From Diphasiastrum complanatum (taxonomy: Eukaryota; Streptophyta; Lycopodiopsida; Lycopodiales; Lycopodiaceae), in the NCBI GenBank assembly GCA_029204225.1, contig CM055095.1, forward strand, positions 46,638,510 through 46,702,509: 64,000 bases of DNA, in the 5' to 3' direction. The translations under genes were made by a program, and so were the position numbers. Positions 33,720 to 45,759 of this stretch are shown piece by piece. A model generated the notes under the pieces. It saw only the letters and a list, made by a program, of their open reading frames with translations. It was not told the DNA's origin and did no database searches. Positions within the stretch are counted from its first letter, which is position 1, and every line of letters starts with the position of its first letter.

Positions 33720-36690
33720 TAAGAACCTGAAACAATCTTCTAACCTAGATAATTTTCTTTACTACAGAGGTAGCGGCGACATATTCTGATTCTGTGGAGG
33801 AAAAGAAATGCATTTTTGCTTTCGACTATTCCATGAAATGGGTCCACCTGCTAGAAAGCAAAGATAGCCAATGTGGATTTTTGTGTGTCCACATTGCCAG
33901 CCCAATCAGAGTCTGAATAAGCAGTTAATATCAAAGCATTCTCTGAATCTCCATCATAACACAAAGCATAGTGCTTAGTGGCTTGGAAGTATCTTAGTAC
34001 TCTAAGTAGAGCCTTCCAGTGAGGTAGGCCGGGATTTGACATAAACTGTGACAATGTCCTGACTATAAATGCTAGATCAGGTCTAGTGCAAACCATGGCG
34101 TACATGATCGATTAAACTATCAATTGATAGGGGTATTTGCACATTTCTTTCTTCTCTGCATCAGTCTTCGGGCACATATCCTTTGATAGTTTGAATCCTT
34201 GGTCCATAGGTGAGTCTATGGATTTGCAATTTTCTATGCCATACCTGTGGAGTACACTAGTTAGATACCTTTCTTGACTTCAAGAAATACTTCTCTTCAC
34301 TCTGCTCTTGTTATCTCGATTCCAAGAAGGTAATGCACAGGGCTTGAATCAGTCACTTTGAATTCCTTCGACATAAGATTCTTCATTTCATGAAGTAGCT
34401 GATTCGAATTGTTGAAGATCATTGAGTCAACAACATATAGAGCTATTATGACATAGATTGAGCCTATGTGCTTGAGATAAACATTAGAGTCAGCAAAGTT
34501 TGGAATGAAGTCATGCTGCAACACGAATTGATTGATTCTATCAAACCAGGTCCTTGAGCTTGCTTTATAGAGAGCTTTCTGTAACTTACATACTTTGTGT
34601 TCTTGGCCTTGAAGTACGTAACCTTCAAGTTGATAGATGTAAATATCTTCTTGTATGTATTTGTTCAAAAAGGCTGTCTGAACATCCATCTGGTGTATTT
34701 CCAGATCTTCGGCAGCTGCGAAGGCAAATAAAAATTGAATTGACTGAAGTCGTACGGCTAGACTGTATGTCTTTGTGTAGTCAATCCCATAAGCTTGTTT
34801 GTAGCCTTTGACGACTAGATGAGTTTTCCATCTAGTTGTGGAACCATCTGGATTGAGCTTCATCTTGAAGATCCGCTTAATGTCGATGATCTTTGCATCT
34901 GTAGGAGCTTTGACAAGACTCCAGATCTTTTTCTTCATCAGTGAATTGTACTCAGCATGCATGACAGTATGCCAGTTGTCTGCATTCGGACTTGACAAGG
35001 CTTTTGTTACTGAAGTGGGTTCATCATTGTTGATGAATGCCTGAGGGACGAAACGATCAGGTTTCTTGTCAATGTCGTGCAGATCTTTGAACAATAGTTG
35101 GTTGCTGAGATGATGATTCTCCTTGTCGTGTGACAAGAATATCTTCAATGTCCATCGGAACAATCACAAGTCGAGGCCTATCGATGGTGATGGGAATCGT
35201 TAGGACAAACTCTTGCATTGGTTGCTTATGCTTGAAGTCGCAGAATTTATCTTCGAGGAAGACAACATCTCAACTAGCTGAGATTCAACTTGTCTCAACA
35301 TCAAATATTCTGTATGCCTTGTGTGACGTTGAGTATCCAATGAAGATACTCCTGCAGCTAACAGGGTCAGGTTTCTTTTTTAGATCAGAGGAAATGTGTA
35401 CATAGAAAAGATAGCCAAACACTCGGAGGTGTCATAGACTCGGTTTGTAGCCATAGAAAGCTTTGAAGGGCGTCTTTGAGTCGACTGCTTTGGTACTCGA
35501 ATAATTTTGCAGATAGCAAGTTGTTGATATAGCTTCAGCCCAAAAGTCTTTGGTGAGCTGAGCTTTTGACATCATAGATTGTGCTACATTCAGTAGTGTT
35601 TGGTTCTTCCTTTCGGCTACTCCATTCTGTTGTGGCATGTAGCTAGTGGTGAACTGATGATGAATGTCGAATGATGCCAGATAGTCAAACATTTCATTTG
35701 ACAGAAACTCTCCACCATTGTCTGTTCGAATGGTCTTGAGTCATTGACCAATTTGTGTCTCAGCAATCTATTTGAAGTCTTTGGAACAGTTAAAAGCCTC
35801 AGACTTTTTCTTAATGAACATGATACAGGTAAATCTGGAATAATCATCAATAAAAGTGATAAAATATAATGTAGAACCCAAAGAGGGAATATTCATAGGG
35901 TTGCATAGATCACTATGTATTAATTCTAGAACGGACTTAGCTCTAGTGGCTTGTCTCTTCGGAAATCTTGATCTAGGCTGTTTGCCTAGTAAGCACATCT
36001 CACAGACATGTCGTATGTCGGTGGAGTCAGCATTAAGGTTTAAGTCCTTAACCATAGAATTATGATGCATATACAAGACTGACCTCATGTTTAGATTTCC
36101 TAGTCTTTAATGCCATAATTGGGCATTTGAAGTACTCACATTTGTGGAAAGTGCGTATTCATGACCCAGAACGTATAAATTACCTTCTCTATTCCGAGAA
36201 GATTTCTTTGTCATGCTTGTTCAGAATGGTACACTATTTTGAATCGAACGAGGCTTTGCAGCCTTGATCAGTAAACTTGCTGACTGACAATAAATTTTTG
36301 GTCAGTCTGGATATGTACAGTACATTCTTGAGCAAGGTCAGCTTACCATTAGGAAGATAGAGACATATAGATCCCTTGCTCCAATCTCTAGTGCACTTGA
36401 GTCACCGAAGTAGACATACTTCGAATCTACTTGTGTGAGGTCTTCTAATAAGAACTTACATGTTGTCATGTGCTGAGAAGCACCAGAATTGAGATACCAA
36501 TCCATGGCATCTCTAATGGATAATTCTTGTATCATTAGCAAAGTTGGTTCTCCTTGAGAGGTCTTGGCAGAATCAAATCCTCCATTTTGCTGCATCTTCT
36601 TCTTGGATTTGTTATGCTTTAGAACTCAACAATCCTTGATGTCGTGGTTGGTTTTCTTGCAGTACTTGCATAAGAGTCTGGTATTATGAT
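33720..36690 (-). pseudogene. Copia element H: gag end, protease, integrase, RT, RNase H
   Basis: From the right: zinc knuckle LCKYCKKTNHDIKDC, protease with MDWYLNSGASQHM (catalytic aspartate changed to asparagine), pre-integrase and CEMCLLGKQPRSRFP, integrase start HSDLCNPMNIPSLGS, integrase core end QQNGVAERKNQTL, then RT open for 288 codons (35163-34297) with IHQMDVQTAFLN. The catalytic block reads ALYVVDSMIF, so the first aspartate of YVDD is lost. RNase H has AYSDSDWAGNVD and a FSSTESEYVAAT segment near 33800. It is frameshifted in at least four places. The gag-protease part closely resembles 46440-46800. Confidence 0.9.
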
Positions 36691-36935
36691 CGATCATTGA
36701 AACTCAAGGAATTCCAGATCGGAGATAAGGTCCTCCTATACCAAGCCAAAGCACTTAAGGGCAAACTGAAGTTTTTCGGACAAGGGCCATATGTAGTTTT
36801 AAAGATATTTTCCTCTGGAAATGTACAACTCCAAACCTTACAAGGTGAACCTTTAGACATTGTGGTTAATGGAAGCAGACTTAGAAAATATTACGAACCA
36901 TGTTTTTATCTTGATATGTATACGTGTATCTGAGT
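36691..36935 (+). pseudogene. Ty3/gypsy integrase C-terminal fragment
   Basis: The open frame gives FQIGDKVLLYQAKALKGKLKF, GQGPYVVLKIFSSGNVQLQT and NGSRLRKYYEP, the same tail as at 15640-15834 (GDQVLLY ... GPYVINKIF ... NGGRLRRYY), so a related Tat/Athila-like element. Only about 75 codons survive, cut on the left by copia H. Confidence 0.8.
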
Positions 36936-36989
36936 ATTTAAATGATATATTTTCTTATTGGTTTTTGCAGATTTGTATCCATCAAGCAT

Positions 36990-37800
36990 AATTGAATGGC
37001 AACTATACAATCCCTTGTCGACATCATGGATGTTATTCATTCTAATCTTGGTCTTCTGCAATACAAGAACCGCTCCATGAGATCAATTTTGGATTCTTGT
37101 TTTTTCTTGTATGATTAATCTTACACACCATCCATTAATGATTCAGGTGGAAGATTAGAGTCGATATCACTACCTTCTTTCTCAAGTGAAGAATGGATTC
37201 CTCCAGATTCTACCATAGTAGAGAGCTTCCGATCAAGGTTTTTTATGGACATTCAAAACTGTATGAAATGTAGCACAGGTTCAAAAAACAATAGATTGCA
37301 CTAGTTTTCGCCTTTTTCAATATATGTAGATTTTTTTGTTGAATGTAATATTCGTAGAACAACGACAATGTTTATTTGTAGTGATTTAAGAGATGATATG
37401 TTATCAGGCCTCCTAGATGATCAACGAGATAAAAAGAGTAATGGCAATATCGAGTGCATAGTTAATAGATCGTCAATGAAATTTATACATCATATAGAAA
37501 AAATAATGCTTTCTTTAACATTTTATTATAGAAGATGGTCCAAAGTTGGCAATGAATGGAAAGCATTGGATCAAGATTTTACAGAGAATCACCAAGATCA
37601 AATAGAAATCCAAGTGAAGCAAAATGATTCTACTATTACAGCAATTGAAGTGGAGGAAAATTGGACACTGAATCACATTCAATCAGAGCTTACTTTGTTG
37701 CAATATGATATTCCTAAACACGTTTGTTTTTGAGTCAATGAGAGGTTGGTACGTGTATGTGTGTTTTCTTTAATACACATTTCAGTGTTTTTAGTAATTT
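36990..37800 (+). pseudogene. Unrecognised gene fragment, possibly spliced
   Basis: Frames downstream of the gypsy integrase tail include MATIQSLVDIMDVIHSNLGL (from 36996) and a 121-codon stretch (37368-37733) ending ESELTLLQYDIPKHVCF-like text. The stop there is TGA where CGA would continue into VNERL, followed by GTACGT, a possible 5' splice site. TTTGATGTATAG near 37845-37862 could be the acceptor. The fold of the last 45 residues (alternating strands around ITAIEVEENWTLNHIQSEL) suggests a ubiquitin-like domain, but this is inference. It may be a post-pol ORF or a decayed host gene. Confidence 0.3.
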
Positions 37801-38189
37801 GCACTTGCATTTAAAATAATCTCAATGTTGGTATTATTTAACAAGTTTCTTTGATGTATAGATAAGACCAAGACAAGAAAATCTTATACAGTACAGGATT
37901 TAAATAGAAGCGTAGAAATTGTCGAAACCTCATAAACATTGGAATGGTAGACGTGCAACAATGTACCTTTCAAAAAAAGGAATAGAAATTTGTCTCAAAT
38001 GACTTCAAGATTTCATCAAACATATAGTATTCAATATTTTGGAAAATGTACATTGTTTTCAAAATCGAAATAAAATATCTGTGGCTTTCAATAATAGCCC
38101 ACTTTTTGTTTGCCTATCTGTTCTATGCATCATCATGTGATGATATCTTTTATATCAACAAGTGTCGGAACTTATATATCTATATTTAC
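37801..38189. other. Non-coding, AT-rich
   Basis: No frame or repeat was recognised. Part may be intron and last exon of the fragment on the left. Confidence 0.3.
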
Positions 38190-38960
38190 ATTCCAATCAT
38201 AAGTGCCTGAGGCAGATCGTCAAGCACTGCAACTTCACTATCCACTTGTGGGGCACCTTCATCAACGACAGCTTCATGCTTGTAGGGCCTTGCAGATGAT
38301 AGTAGGACTTGCAAGACTTATGTCGAAACTGATGAACATTATTTGTTGATACTTCAGGGCAATTTAAAACATTGAGTGCATATATTAGCCGATGTCTAAT
38401 AACTTATAGTTTCACAAACATATTATTATCAGGATACTGGAAGTTGAGAAATTTACCTCACGTATATTAACATTTTGAGTTTGCATCATGTACCAATCCA
38501 AGAGTGATTTAACATTCTAGATGAAAACCCATCCACAGCTGAATGCATTGTCTTGTTGCAAAGACTGAAAGATTACAACAAAAAATTGTTAAATTATAAT
38601 TCAATATAATTTTAAACTGCATGCCATCATGTAAATAAAAAATTAGTGAAAAGATCCTTTTACCTTTGCATCAACAATCTCCACGTTAGTATTTACAGCT
38701 AGCCCATCTGGCCTGGGCAATAGCTCCACCATCCTCTTGTACAAGGAGTCAACAATGGAATGAGTGGCATTCAAGGAATTCATTTTCATGCACAAAGGTG
38801 TGCAGCTTCTAGTAGAATCTACTTTTAAAGATATTACGTGCATGCTCCAATGTGTGCTACCAGCAAATGACAAGAAATAAATGACTAGAATCGTTGGTGT
38901 CATCGGTTTTCGTAAGCCTAAGCAAAATTTTGACAATCTTCCAAAGAAATGCAACAAAAA
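38190..38960 (-). pseudogene. ULP1-like (C48) cysteine peptidase remnant, spliced
   Basis: The right-hand exon (frame 39071-38643) contains STHWSMHVISLKVDS, matching the catalytic HW block of ULP1/SENP peptidases, then KMNSLNATHS and a helix. It ends at AAG|GTAAAAGG (about 38663). The next exon starts after TTTCAG at about 38565 in the same phase and reads SLQQDNAFSCGWVFI, the Q...D.C-G catalytic cysteine motif, then an in-frame TAG, and ends at GAG|GTAAAT (about 38461). A possible last exon (about 38305-38190) ends QALMIGM before TAA. ULP1 proteases process SUMO, and in plants they are often carried by Mutator-like transposons. No transposon ends were found here. The stop and the incomplete N-terminus argue for a pseudogene. 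Confidence 0.55.
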
Positions 38961-39439
38961 AATGGCCATTGTGTTGTAGTGATAGTTCCAAAAACTTACT
39001 CTCTTCAATCTTAATATTGTCAAGAAGAGCGGTTCATGTGGTTCTACTATTGCTTTGTGATAAACCTTCACATCAATACTATTTAGGGAGATATTCTTTT
39101 AGAATTATGTATCTTGTCTCCTCAGTTGTGTGGTGAATTGGAGTCCAAATCTCAATTTACCATTTGTGTCATATTTTTTTGGAGAATTGGAATCTAATAT
39201 CTAATCTAAGAATGGAACTGAAGATTTTAACCAAATCGTGACTTACTATTGGGGGGACTAACACCAAGGGAGAGAAAATTGCAGGCAGATAGTTTCAAGT
39301 TTTGATAGTGCTGACTTCAGCAAAAGGAAAAGGAAAGAAAGGGGATGGGTACCTGCCAGCCAGGTGTACCCTGTAAAGTCGTGTGCACTGTTTGTGGAAA
39401 GGGCTAACACTCATCCGTGCCTGAAATAAAATCAATTTT
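38961..39439. other. Intergenic, no feature recognised
   Basis: It lies between the ULP1-like remnant and the upstream region of the IDD gene. No repeat partner or coding frame was recognised. Confidence 0.3.
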
Positions 39440-40730
39440 CTAAGATCCGCTGTCTCTCTCCCCTGGCCTCATCTCTTTCTCTTTCTCGCCCAAGACCACA
39501 GTGCTGTTACAGCTCGAATAATTATTTTTGGGCTCCTCATTCGTTCTGTTAAAGAACAACATCTTCAGAATTCACAGCTGGACGATCGGAAGCTCAACCA
39601 TAGTTGTTGCGTAGATTGCAAAATCCCAGCTCATACGTCATTGCTTGCTGATCCAAGGGATTCAGAAGCCAAGGTTCAAAGGATCAAATATAGAACGGGT
39701 GAATTCGTGAGTATTAGCACACCCTGGATCTTCAAAGATATGTTTAATTCTCAGGCAGCTACTCATATATTGGCTGCAATTGAAGTATCGGATTGTGAGC
39801 TTGGTATCGGTCTAAGGATGGCCTGAAAGCTAAAGCATATGGCTGCAAGCCAGGGATGATATTATTGATATAACACTTCCTAGGGATCTTTCTGACCCAC
39901 CCCGTTAATATCCTGGCTCAATAAGGTATTGAGCCTTCTACGTGTATTACATCTGTTGATCATCGTTTAAGCACATTACTTCCAAGTTCCAGACTTGGTC
40001 GCCTTGCAGTCTGGAAGATACGATAGGATACTGATCATTTCACGCTGAGGTGATTAGTACTCCCCTTGACTCGTACGCTGGCGATCATGCAAACATAGAC
40101 TTTCTATACACACGGACTCAAAGTACAAAGGAAAGCTCACGTTAAACGTGAGAGTTGAGATTTCCTATCAGGAGGAACCATTTGTGTTCGAACTTCGTGC
40201 ACTGGCTTCAAATCAAAGTTCTCCTATAGATCTCGGTCAATCTTCAAGGCACTGTTGCCTGTAACAAGGAGGTTTTCTGAAATTATGTGGTGACTCAGCA
40301 CTCCGGCTTGAGGGAGCTTCAATCGAAGAAGAACGTCATGTCTTGTACAATATTATGAGAAAACTACTTATTGCGCAGTACTGAAAAAAGCTGTACTTCA
40401 AAGTTCAAGCCTATCATTTCAAGCCTACATATCCACGTTCGACTCTATTATAGCCCTTTTCGTCTCCTTCTTTTTTTTGTTCTATGATTTATATTGCTAT
40501 CTTCCACAGACAAGCGGGGTAACATAAGCATCTGTTTGATTGGAACAGCAAGAGATTACTTGGACTCAACGTTTTAGTTGAGGTATTTTGTGTATTCTGA
40601 TCCCTCCCCTTTTCATCACAGTCAAAGCTTGACTGCCAACGTTTCGTCCTATCCTTGACTATCTTGTGTTACGATTCAGCTTGGAAGGAGCGCACTTCTT
40701 TCAACTCACAATAGACTTGATAAAGTAATT
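39440..40730 (+). promoter_or_regulatory. Upstream and probable 5' leader region of the IDD gene
   Basis: A pyrimidine-rich block (CTGTCTCTCTCCCCTGG ... CTCTTTCTCTTTCTCGCCC, about 39450-39492) resembles plant Y-patch core promoters, which often lie just upstream of transcript starts. Between it and the start codon lie short frames (for example 61 codons at 39641-39826) that could be upstream ORFs or leader exons. A CCTTCTTTTTTTTG tract near 40470 ends in TTCCACAG, a possible acceptor of a leader intron. The transcript start cannot be fixed from sequence. Confidence 0.35.
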
Positions 40731-43700
40731 ATGCAGCGGCAACAACAACAACATGCTTCAACCAGCTCCCAAGGGCAGATCAACTCTAATGGAGGACAGC
40801 CACTTCTCAAAAAGAAAAGGAATCTTCCAGGGATGCCAGGTAATAAAATCTTTGCTGAACTGAAGCTCTCATGATGTTATTCTAAAAATAAAATCATGTG
40901 GATTTTGCACTCCATGTGCATGCATTAATATCAGTTTGTTAGATGAGGGCTGCAGAACCCAAGGCATTCACTTCAAACCAAAATGGTTGCACAAGTGTAT
41001 GTCGAAAAGAATACGCTACCAACATCTTATATCAAAGGAATTAACGATATTGAGAATAAATCACATTAAAAAAAAGATGCAGATCCAGGCAGATATTATT
41101 TCGTTATAACTACGAGCAGTACGAAGTTTACGTACACTTGAAGGATCTCAGTCTCCACTTGCAGATTGCGAGGATTGCCTTTAAGTTTTCAGCTTAATAC
41201 GTGAGATTGTAACATCATTAATGAACGTTAGAACCAAATTATTCTTGTGCTTTACTTTTTGTCGACTTTTGATAATCTTACTCTAGGTGAAATAAACAAA
41301 ACATGGCTTACTGAGTATTACGTCAACATGAATGCAGATCCAGATGCAGAAATTGTGGCTCTTTCTCCAAGGGCTTTGATGGCAACGAATAGATTCATAT
41401 GCGAAATATGTAACAAAGGATTTCAAAGGGATCAAAATCTCCAGTTGCACCGGCGCGGTCATGACTTGCCTTGGAAACTCAAGCAGAGGACAAACAGCGA
41501 GATACGTAAAAGAGTTTACATTTGTCCCGAAACATCATGCGTTCATCATCATCCTTCCAGGGCTTTGGGGGATTTAACTGGCATCAAGAAACACTTCTGT
41601 AGAAAACATGGAGAAAAGAAGTGGAAGTGTGACAAATGCTCCAAGAAATATGCGGTGCAATCTGATTGGAAGGCGCACTCAAAGACTTGCGGTACTCGTG
41701 AGTATCGCTGTGATTGTGGTATTCTGTTCTCCAGGTTGGTTGCCTCGAACCTTCCAGTATTGGCACGTTACCCTCCTGGCCTAGAACTTACAAAGACGAA
41801 ATCATGAATTCAGTATGATAAAAAATTTAGTTATGGTAAATTGTAGGCTGTAGCTACCCTCGTTGAATGTTTATGGCGAGTTTTCGGGCTGGACGCTGAA
41901 ATTTGTTTCGCCAATAGTAGAGGAATCACGAAACTCGTTCCAGGGCACTGTTTGTCATCATTTCAACCAATATCACGTAAGAAAAAAGAACGATAATTCA
42001 ATAGCTGACTGCAAGTACATGTTTAGGAACAAATTTCTCTTTAAGTATTACTAGCTATTTCTCTTTCCTGGATAGCATTGTCTCTCGAGTTTCGATAAGG
42101 TACCATATGGATATTTACGTGATGTGGTTTCAAATTCAAATTCTAGTATCCCGACGTCCCTTGTCTGTTTCAACTTACAAGAAATTGAGGGCTGCAATAT
42201 TTTAGTTTATAGAATACCAAGGTACTGTTTTATTCATCGGTCTATGGCTTTCTATTAGTTTCTACTAATCTGTTACAATATACAACAAACTTGGAGTGAA
42301 ATCATAAATTTTTTTCTATAGCTGTTACACTAATATAGAGAAACAAGATATAAAAAAGTCTTCATTATTATTGTTCATGATGCCCCCATACTGTACGGAC
42401 AAAAGCATTCTTTGGTTGTTTGTGGAAGAGTTAAGAGAAACATACTGATAGCAAAAGCTATGAAAGTTAACTTAGACCCTTGAATGCAATTAAGAAAAAA
42501 TCCACTACATTTTCGAAACCATTCAAAATGAGCTTACTGCAAGGAGTCCCTTTCAAATTCCGGTAAAAGATATACTTGTGTAGACTTATACTGAAATTTT
42601 GACTCAGCTGACTAGTCTAGAAGCAAACTTTCCAGCATACGAGGCTAATTTTGGTAGTACAAGCCTACAAGGTAACAACGCTCCGTACATTTTTTGACAG
42701 GAGGGACAGTTTCATCACTCACAGAGCTTTCTGCGATGCTCTGGCCGAAGAAAGTGCCAGATATTCCGCAAGCAATCAAAATGGTTTCAATATACAAAAG
42801 AGCGTTTACGGCAGCTATATGCCTTCAGTAGGGACACTTTCTCAGCAAGCTACAAAATCTTCCTTTGAACCATCAAACACACTATTTAAGACAGGAGGAT
42901 TTGATATTTCCAAAAGCAGGACTGGAAAAACTTCATACGAAACTGATGTGGCAGCAGTTGCCGCCAGCTGGGAGAGAGATAATGCAACATCTTACTGTGG
43001 CGCACTCAGTTCTGATCAGAGGGTATCAATGTGTTTTGGAAGTAGGGCTGAGGATTCTCAAGGAAACGGTGAAACCAATCAATTTCGACCTGTGGAAGAG
43101 CAATTAGTTGCGTATAAAAATGATCACATACCGACTTATTACTTAAGAGATCAATATAGAGAAGATGAAGAATCAAGAGACTGCAGGACAGAAAAGCCTC
43201 AGGATTCACAAACATGGGAGTTACCTTCTTCAAGACCATTTCAATTTTCAGAAGTAATAACACCACTTACATCAGATTCTAGAATAGATTTTTCGGAAAT
43301 GCAAAATTTAATACAACAAAGTCCGAATAATCTGAGCATGCAGTACAAGGGTGACTATGTGGACTTTATGGGAAGTAAAAGCCAGATAAATCAATCAACA
43401 AACTTTGCAGGCCGTTTTGCGTTTTCTTCTTCAGCTCTAATGGGGTCTTCTCCCCTATTTGGTATTATATCTAATGGGCATGCTCAAAGCTTTCCATTTG
43501 TTAGAAATACGAATTTACAGCCAGCTTTGCATTCACAGAATTCAGCAACAGCCTTATTGCAGAAGGCAGCACAAATGGGTGTCAGGACCAGCAACAAAGG
43601 TCTCACTGGAGAAGGAACAGAAACAGTTTCTATCCCAGTGAGCGCTGTTACATGCAAGCTAGGAGCAATGCCGAATGAAGAAAGGGTAAAAGACCGTACT

Positions 43701-44270
43701 ACATTGACATCATATTCATCTCATACATCGTTTGGGAGATTCATAGAAGATAATACATCGACATGTGGTGATCTAGATAACTCCTCAAGCTTACATGAGG
43801 AACGAAGAACATTGTGTAGTCAGCTAGTACCTAGTCTGCCTGATTCACCTCTTTTGAACTTTTCCAAACGTCACGGTACCATCGTACGCGAAAACTTTAC
43901 AAACTTGCCTTCCATGTTAGTAAAATCTACCAGGGAATCTACGGTAAATTCTCAATCTGATTGGAACGAGGCCGATATCATACAATACAATTGCAGATCC
44001 GATGATTTTCATCGAGGACAATCTCGCTCAATAGACACTTTGGAAGGTTCAGCTGATCCGTTTACCAGAGATTTTCTGGGGATGACAAGGGCTAGGAGCA
44101 TGATGGAAACAGCAGTTTCTGTAAACTCATCATTTTCTAGGCAAGATTGTTTGCCTTCCGTTGCCAGAAATGAAAGTGTGAATATTGCCTCACTTGGAAG
44201 TAGCTATTGGAGGTCAGCAAGTACAAACGCCACACTTGCCAGAAAGCCATGGGGTGGCTCCACAAGGTAG
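40731..44270 (+). CDS. IDD-family C2H2 zinc finger transcription factor, 3 exons
   Basis: Exons 40731-40839, 41338-41734 and 42701-44270, all GT-AG, give 2,076 nt (691 residues) with no stop. Residues 1-26 are Q-rich. KKKR at 27-30 is a likely nuclear signal. ZF1 is C58/C61/H74/H78 (FICEICNKGFQRDQNLQLH), ZF2 has C99/C104/H122/H127, and ZF3 (C134/C137/H150/C154) and ZF4 (C161/C163/H176/C180) are CCHC. This four-finger set defines the INDETERMINATE DOMAIN family, whose members bind DNA in the nucleus and partner with DELLA/GRAS proteins. The two conserved C-terminal motifs are present: SATALLQKAAQMG (about 449-461) and TRDFLGM (about 622-628). It is longer than most IDDs (400-600). The start is the first ATG in an exon that runs straight into the conserved KKKRNLPG block. 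It is the only intact host gene in the window. Confidence 0.95.
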
Positions 44271-45759
44271 AAGTTATTATTGTCGTTGACCTAGCAGTTT
44301 TCGCTAGCTATGCAAAGCAGCTTGGGAACCATCAGTTCGTCCCGCACTTAAAGCTGATTAAGAAAGCTGAATGGCTTGTATGAAAGTATGTTTTTTTTTA
44401 ATATGTAAGCTTAAGTGATCAAAATGGAGCTTTAAGCACATACGAAGATATGCCAATGGATTTGAAGTTCTTTACCAGGAGTTGTAAGCTTGGGTCTGTG
44501 GCATCAATAGATTAATGAAAACAGGTCTATAGTATTCGCCGGCCCACAAACGAGGACATAAAAGAGAGAGAAAAAGCATGCCATTAAGACGCGTACGTTG
44601 TACATAGCCAGTTGAAGCTTGTGTTTTGACTTTACTGCCGCAGTAATATCTCTAAAATTTGATGTTTTTTTTTTTTTTCAATTTTTGAAATATTCTAGCA
44701 AAAGGCTGCATGCAGATAACCAAACAATTGAATCTATAACTTTCCGACTCCAGTAAGAAGATCCTGCAACGAGCATAGTTTAATCTCTGCTGGCTCAGAG
44801 TCATGCTATGTAATGCTAATCAGAATCATTAGTACAAAAGCTTGATCTAAACATGCTTTTCTTTCATCGATATCTTATAGTGCAGGTCATGTAAGAGATC
44901 TAAGGCATTGTGGATGATCCTGAACTGCTTATTTCAGTGGGTCGAAGCCATTATCGGACAACTTTCTTCTTGGCCTTAATCTTAAGCAGGGTATAGTTTT
45001 ATTTCTCATGGTGTAACCACCCGCCTTCCTTACAACCAATGAAACATCTTCCACTCATAATTGTATGTTTCTAGAAGATTGCTCCAATTTTTATTAGTGA
45101 ATCTTCTCTGTATGTTGTTGAATCAGGCTGAAGAGACGCCAGTCTCAATGCGCAAATACGATTATAGCCGTGTCCCGCTTTACTATATTCTAATTCTCTT
45201 GACAGCTAGCTAGGCTTTGTGTCTTTAGCTGCTTGTATATGGTTTTTCTCAGGTAGAGACCTTGAGGTAGTTTCACCACAAAAGAGGCAAAACATCATAC
45301 CATCTAAACATTTCTCAACGATACAAGTATACTGTCACTATACATCAATTATACAATATCTATTCGTGATGACAACACAGAAATAACAGTATTCCAATTT
45401 TCACAACGATTGCACTTCATGCATCATTCACGGTTCTATCACCAGAGTCTGGAGCTATCCTGAGCTGTAACAACACCATGAGCTCCAAACTAAGCGCAAC
45501 TGGCCCGCAATCGATTTCAATGTTGTTCTGAGGCGACGACCACCCCCATCTTTTCATAACGTCACTGATCCCAACCATTCTCAAAGGCGGCTGCCGGGTC
45601 CTATCTTGGTTACGTTTCTCGTAAGCGGTTCTTATGAAAAACGTAGTGTATGGGAAAAGTTTGTTCTCAAGGGAGACATAAAACTTAGTTGGTTTCTGGT
45701 TTCAAGATTTTCAATAGAATTCACAACTAATTACCATTTTTTAGATTGTTCATTAGCTA
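44271..45759 (+). other. IDD 3' flank and leader of a copia fragment
   Basis: The first few hundred bases after the TAG should contain the IDD 3' UTR. T-rich tracts occur at 44390-44400 and 44665-44680, but no single poly(A) signal stands out. From about 45600 the sequence probably belongs to the leader of the copia gag that starts at 45760. Nothing else was recognised. Confidence 0.35.

Noticed and set aside
39641-39826. 61-codon frame upstream of IDD
   Set aside because: Short, and no family was recognised. It may be an upstream ORF but cannot be supported as a gene.
41735-41806. Read-through of IDD exon 2 to TGA at 41805
   Set aside because: It would lose half of the fourth zinc finger. 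The GT donor at 41735 joins in phase to the remaining half at 42701.
42651-42700. ATG-like start and 17 extra codons before IDD exon 3
   Set aside because: The open frame extends into the intron. The acceptor TTTTTGACAG at 42691-42700 and the phase from exon 2 show that exon 3 begins at 42701.
43006-43266. Antisense frame inside IDD exon 3
   Set aside because: Shadow of the sense coding frame.
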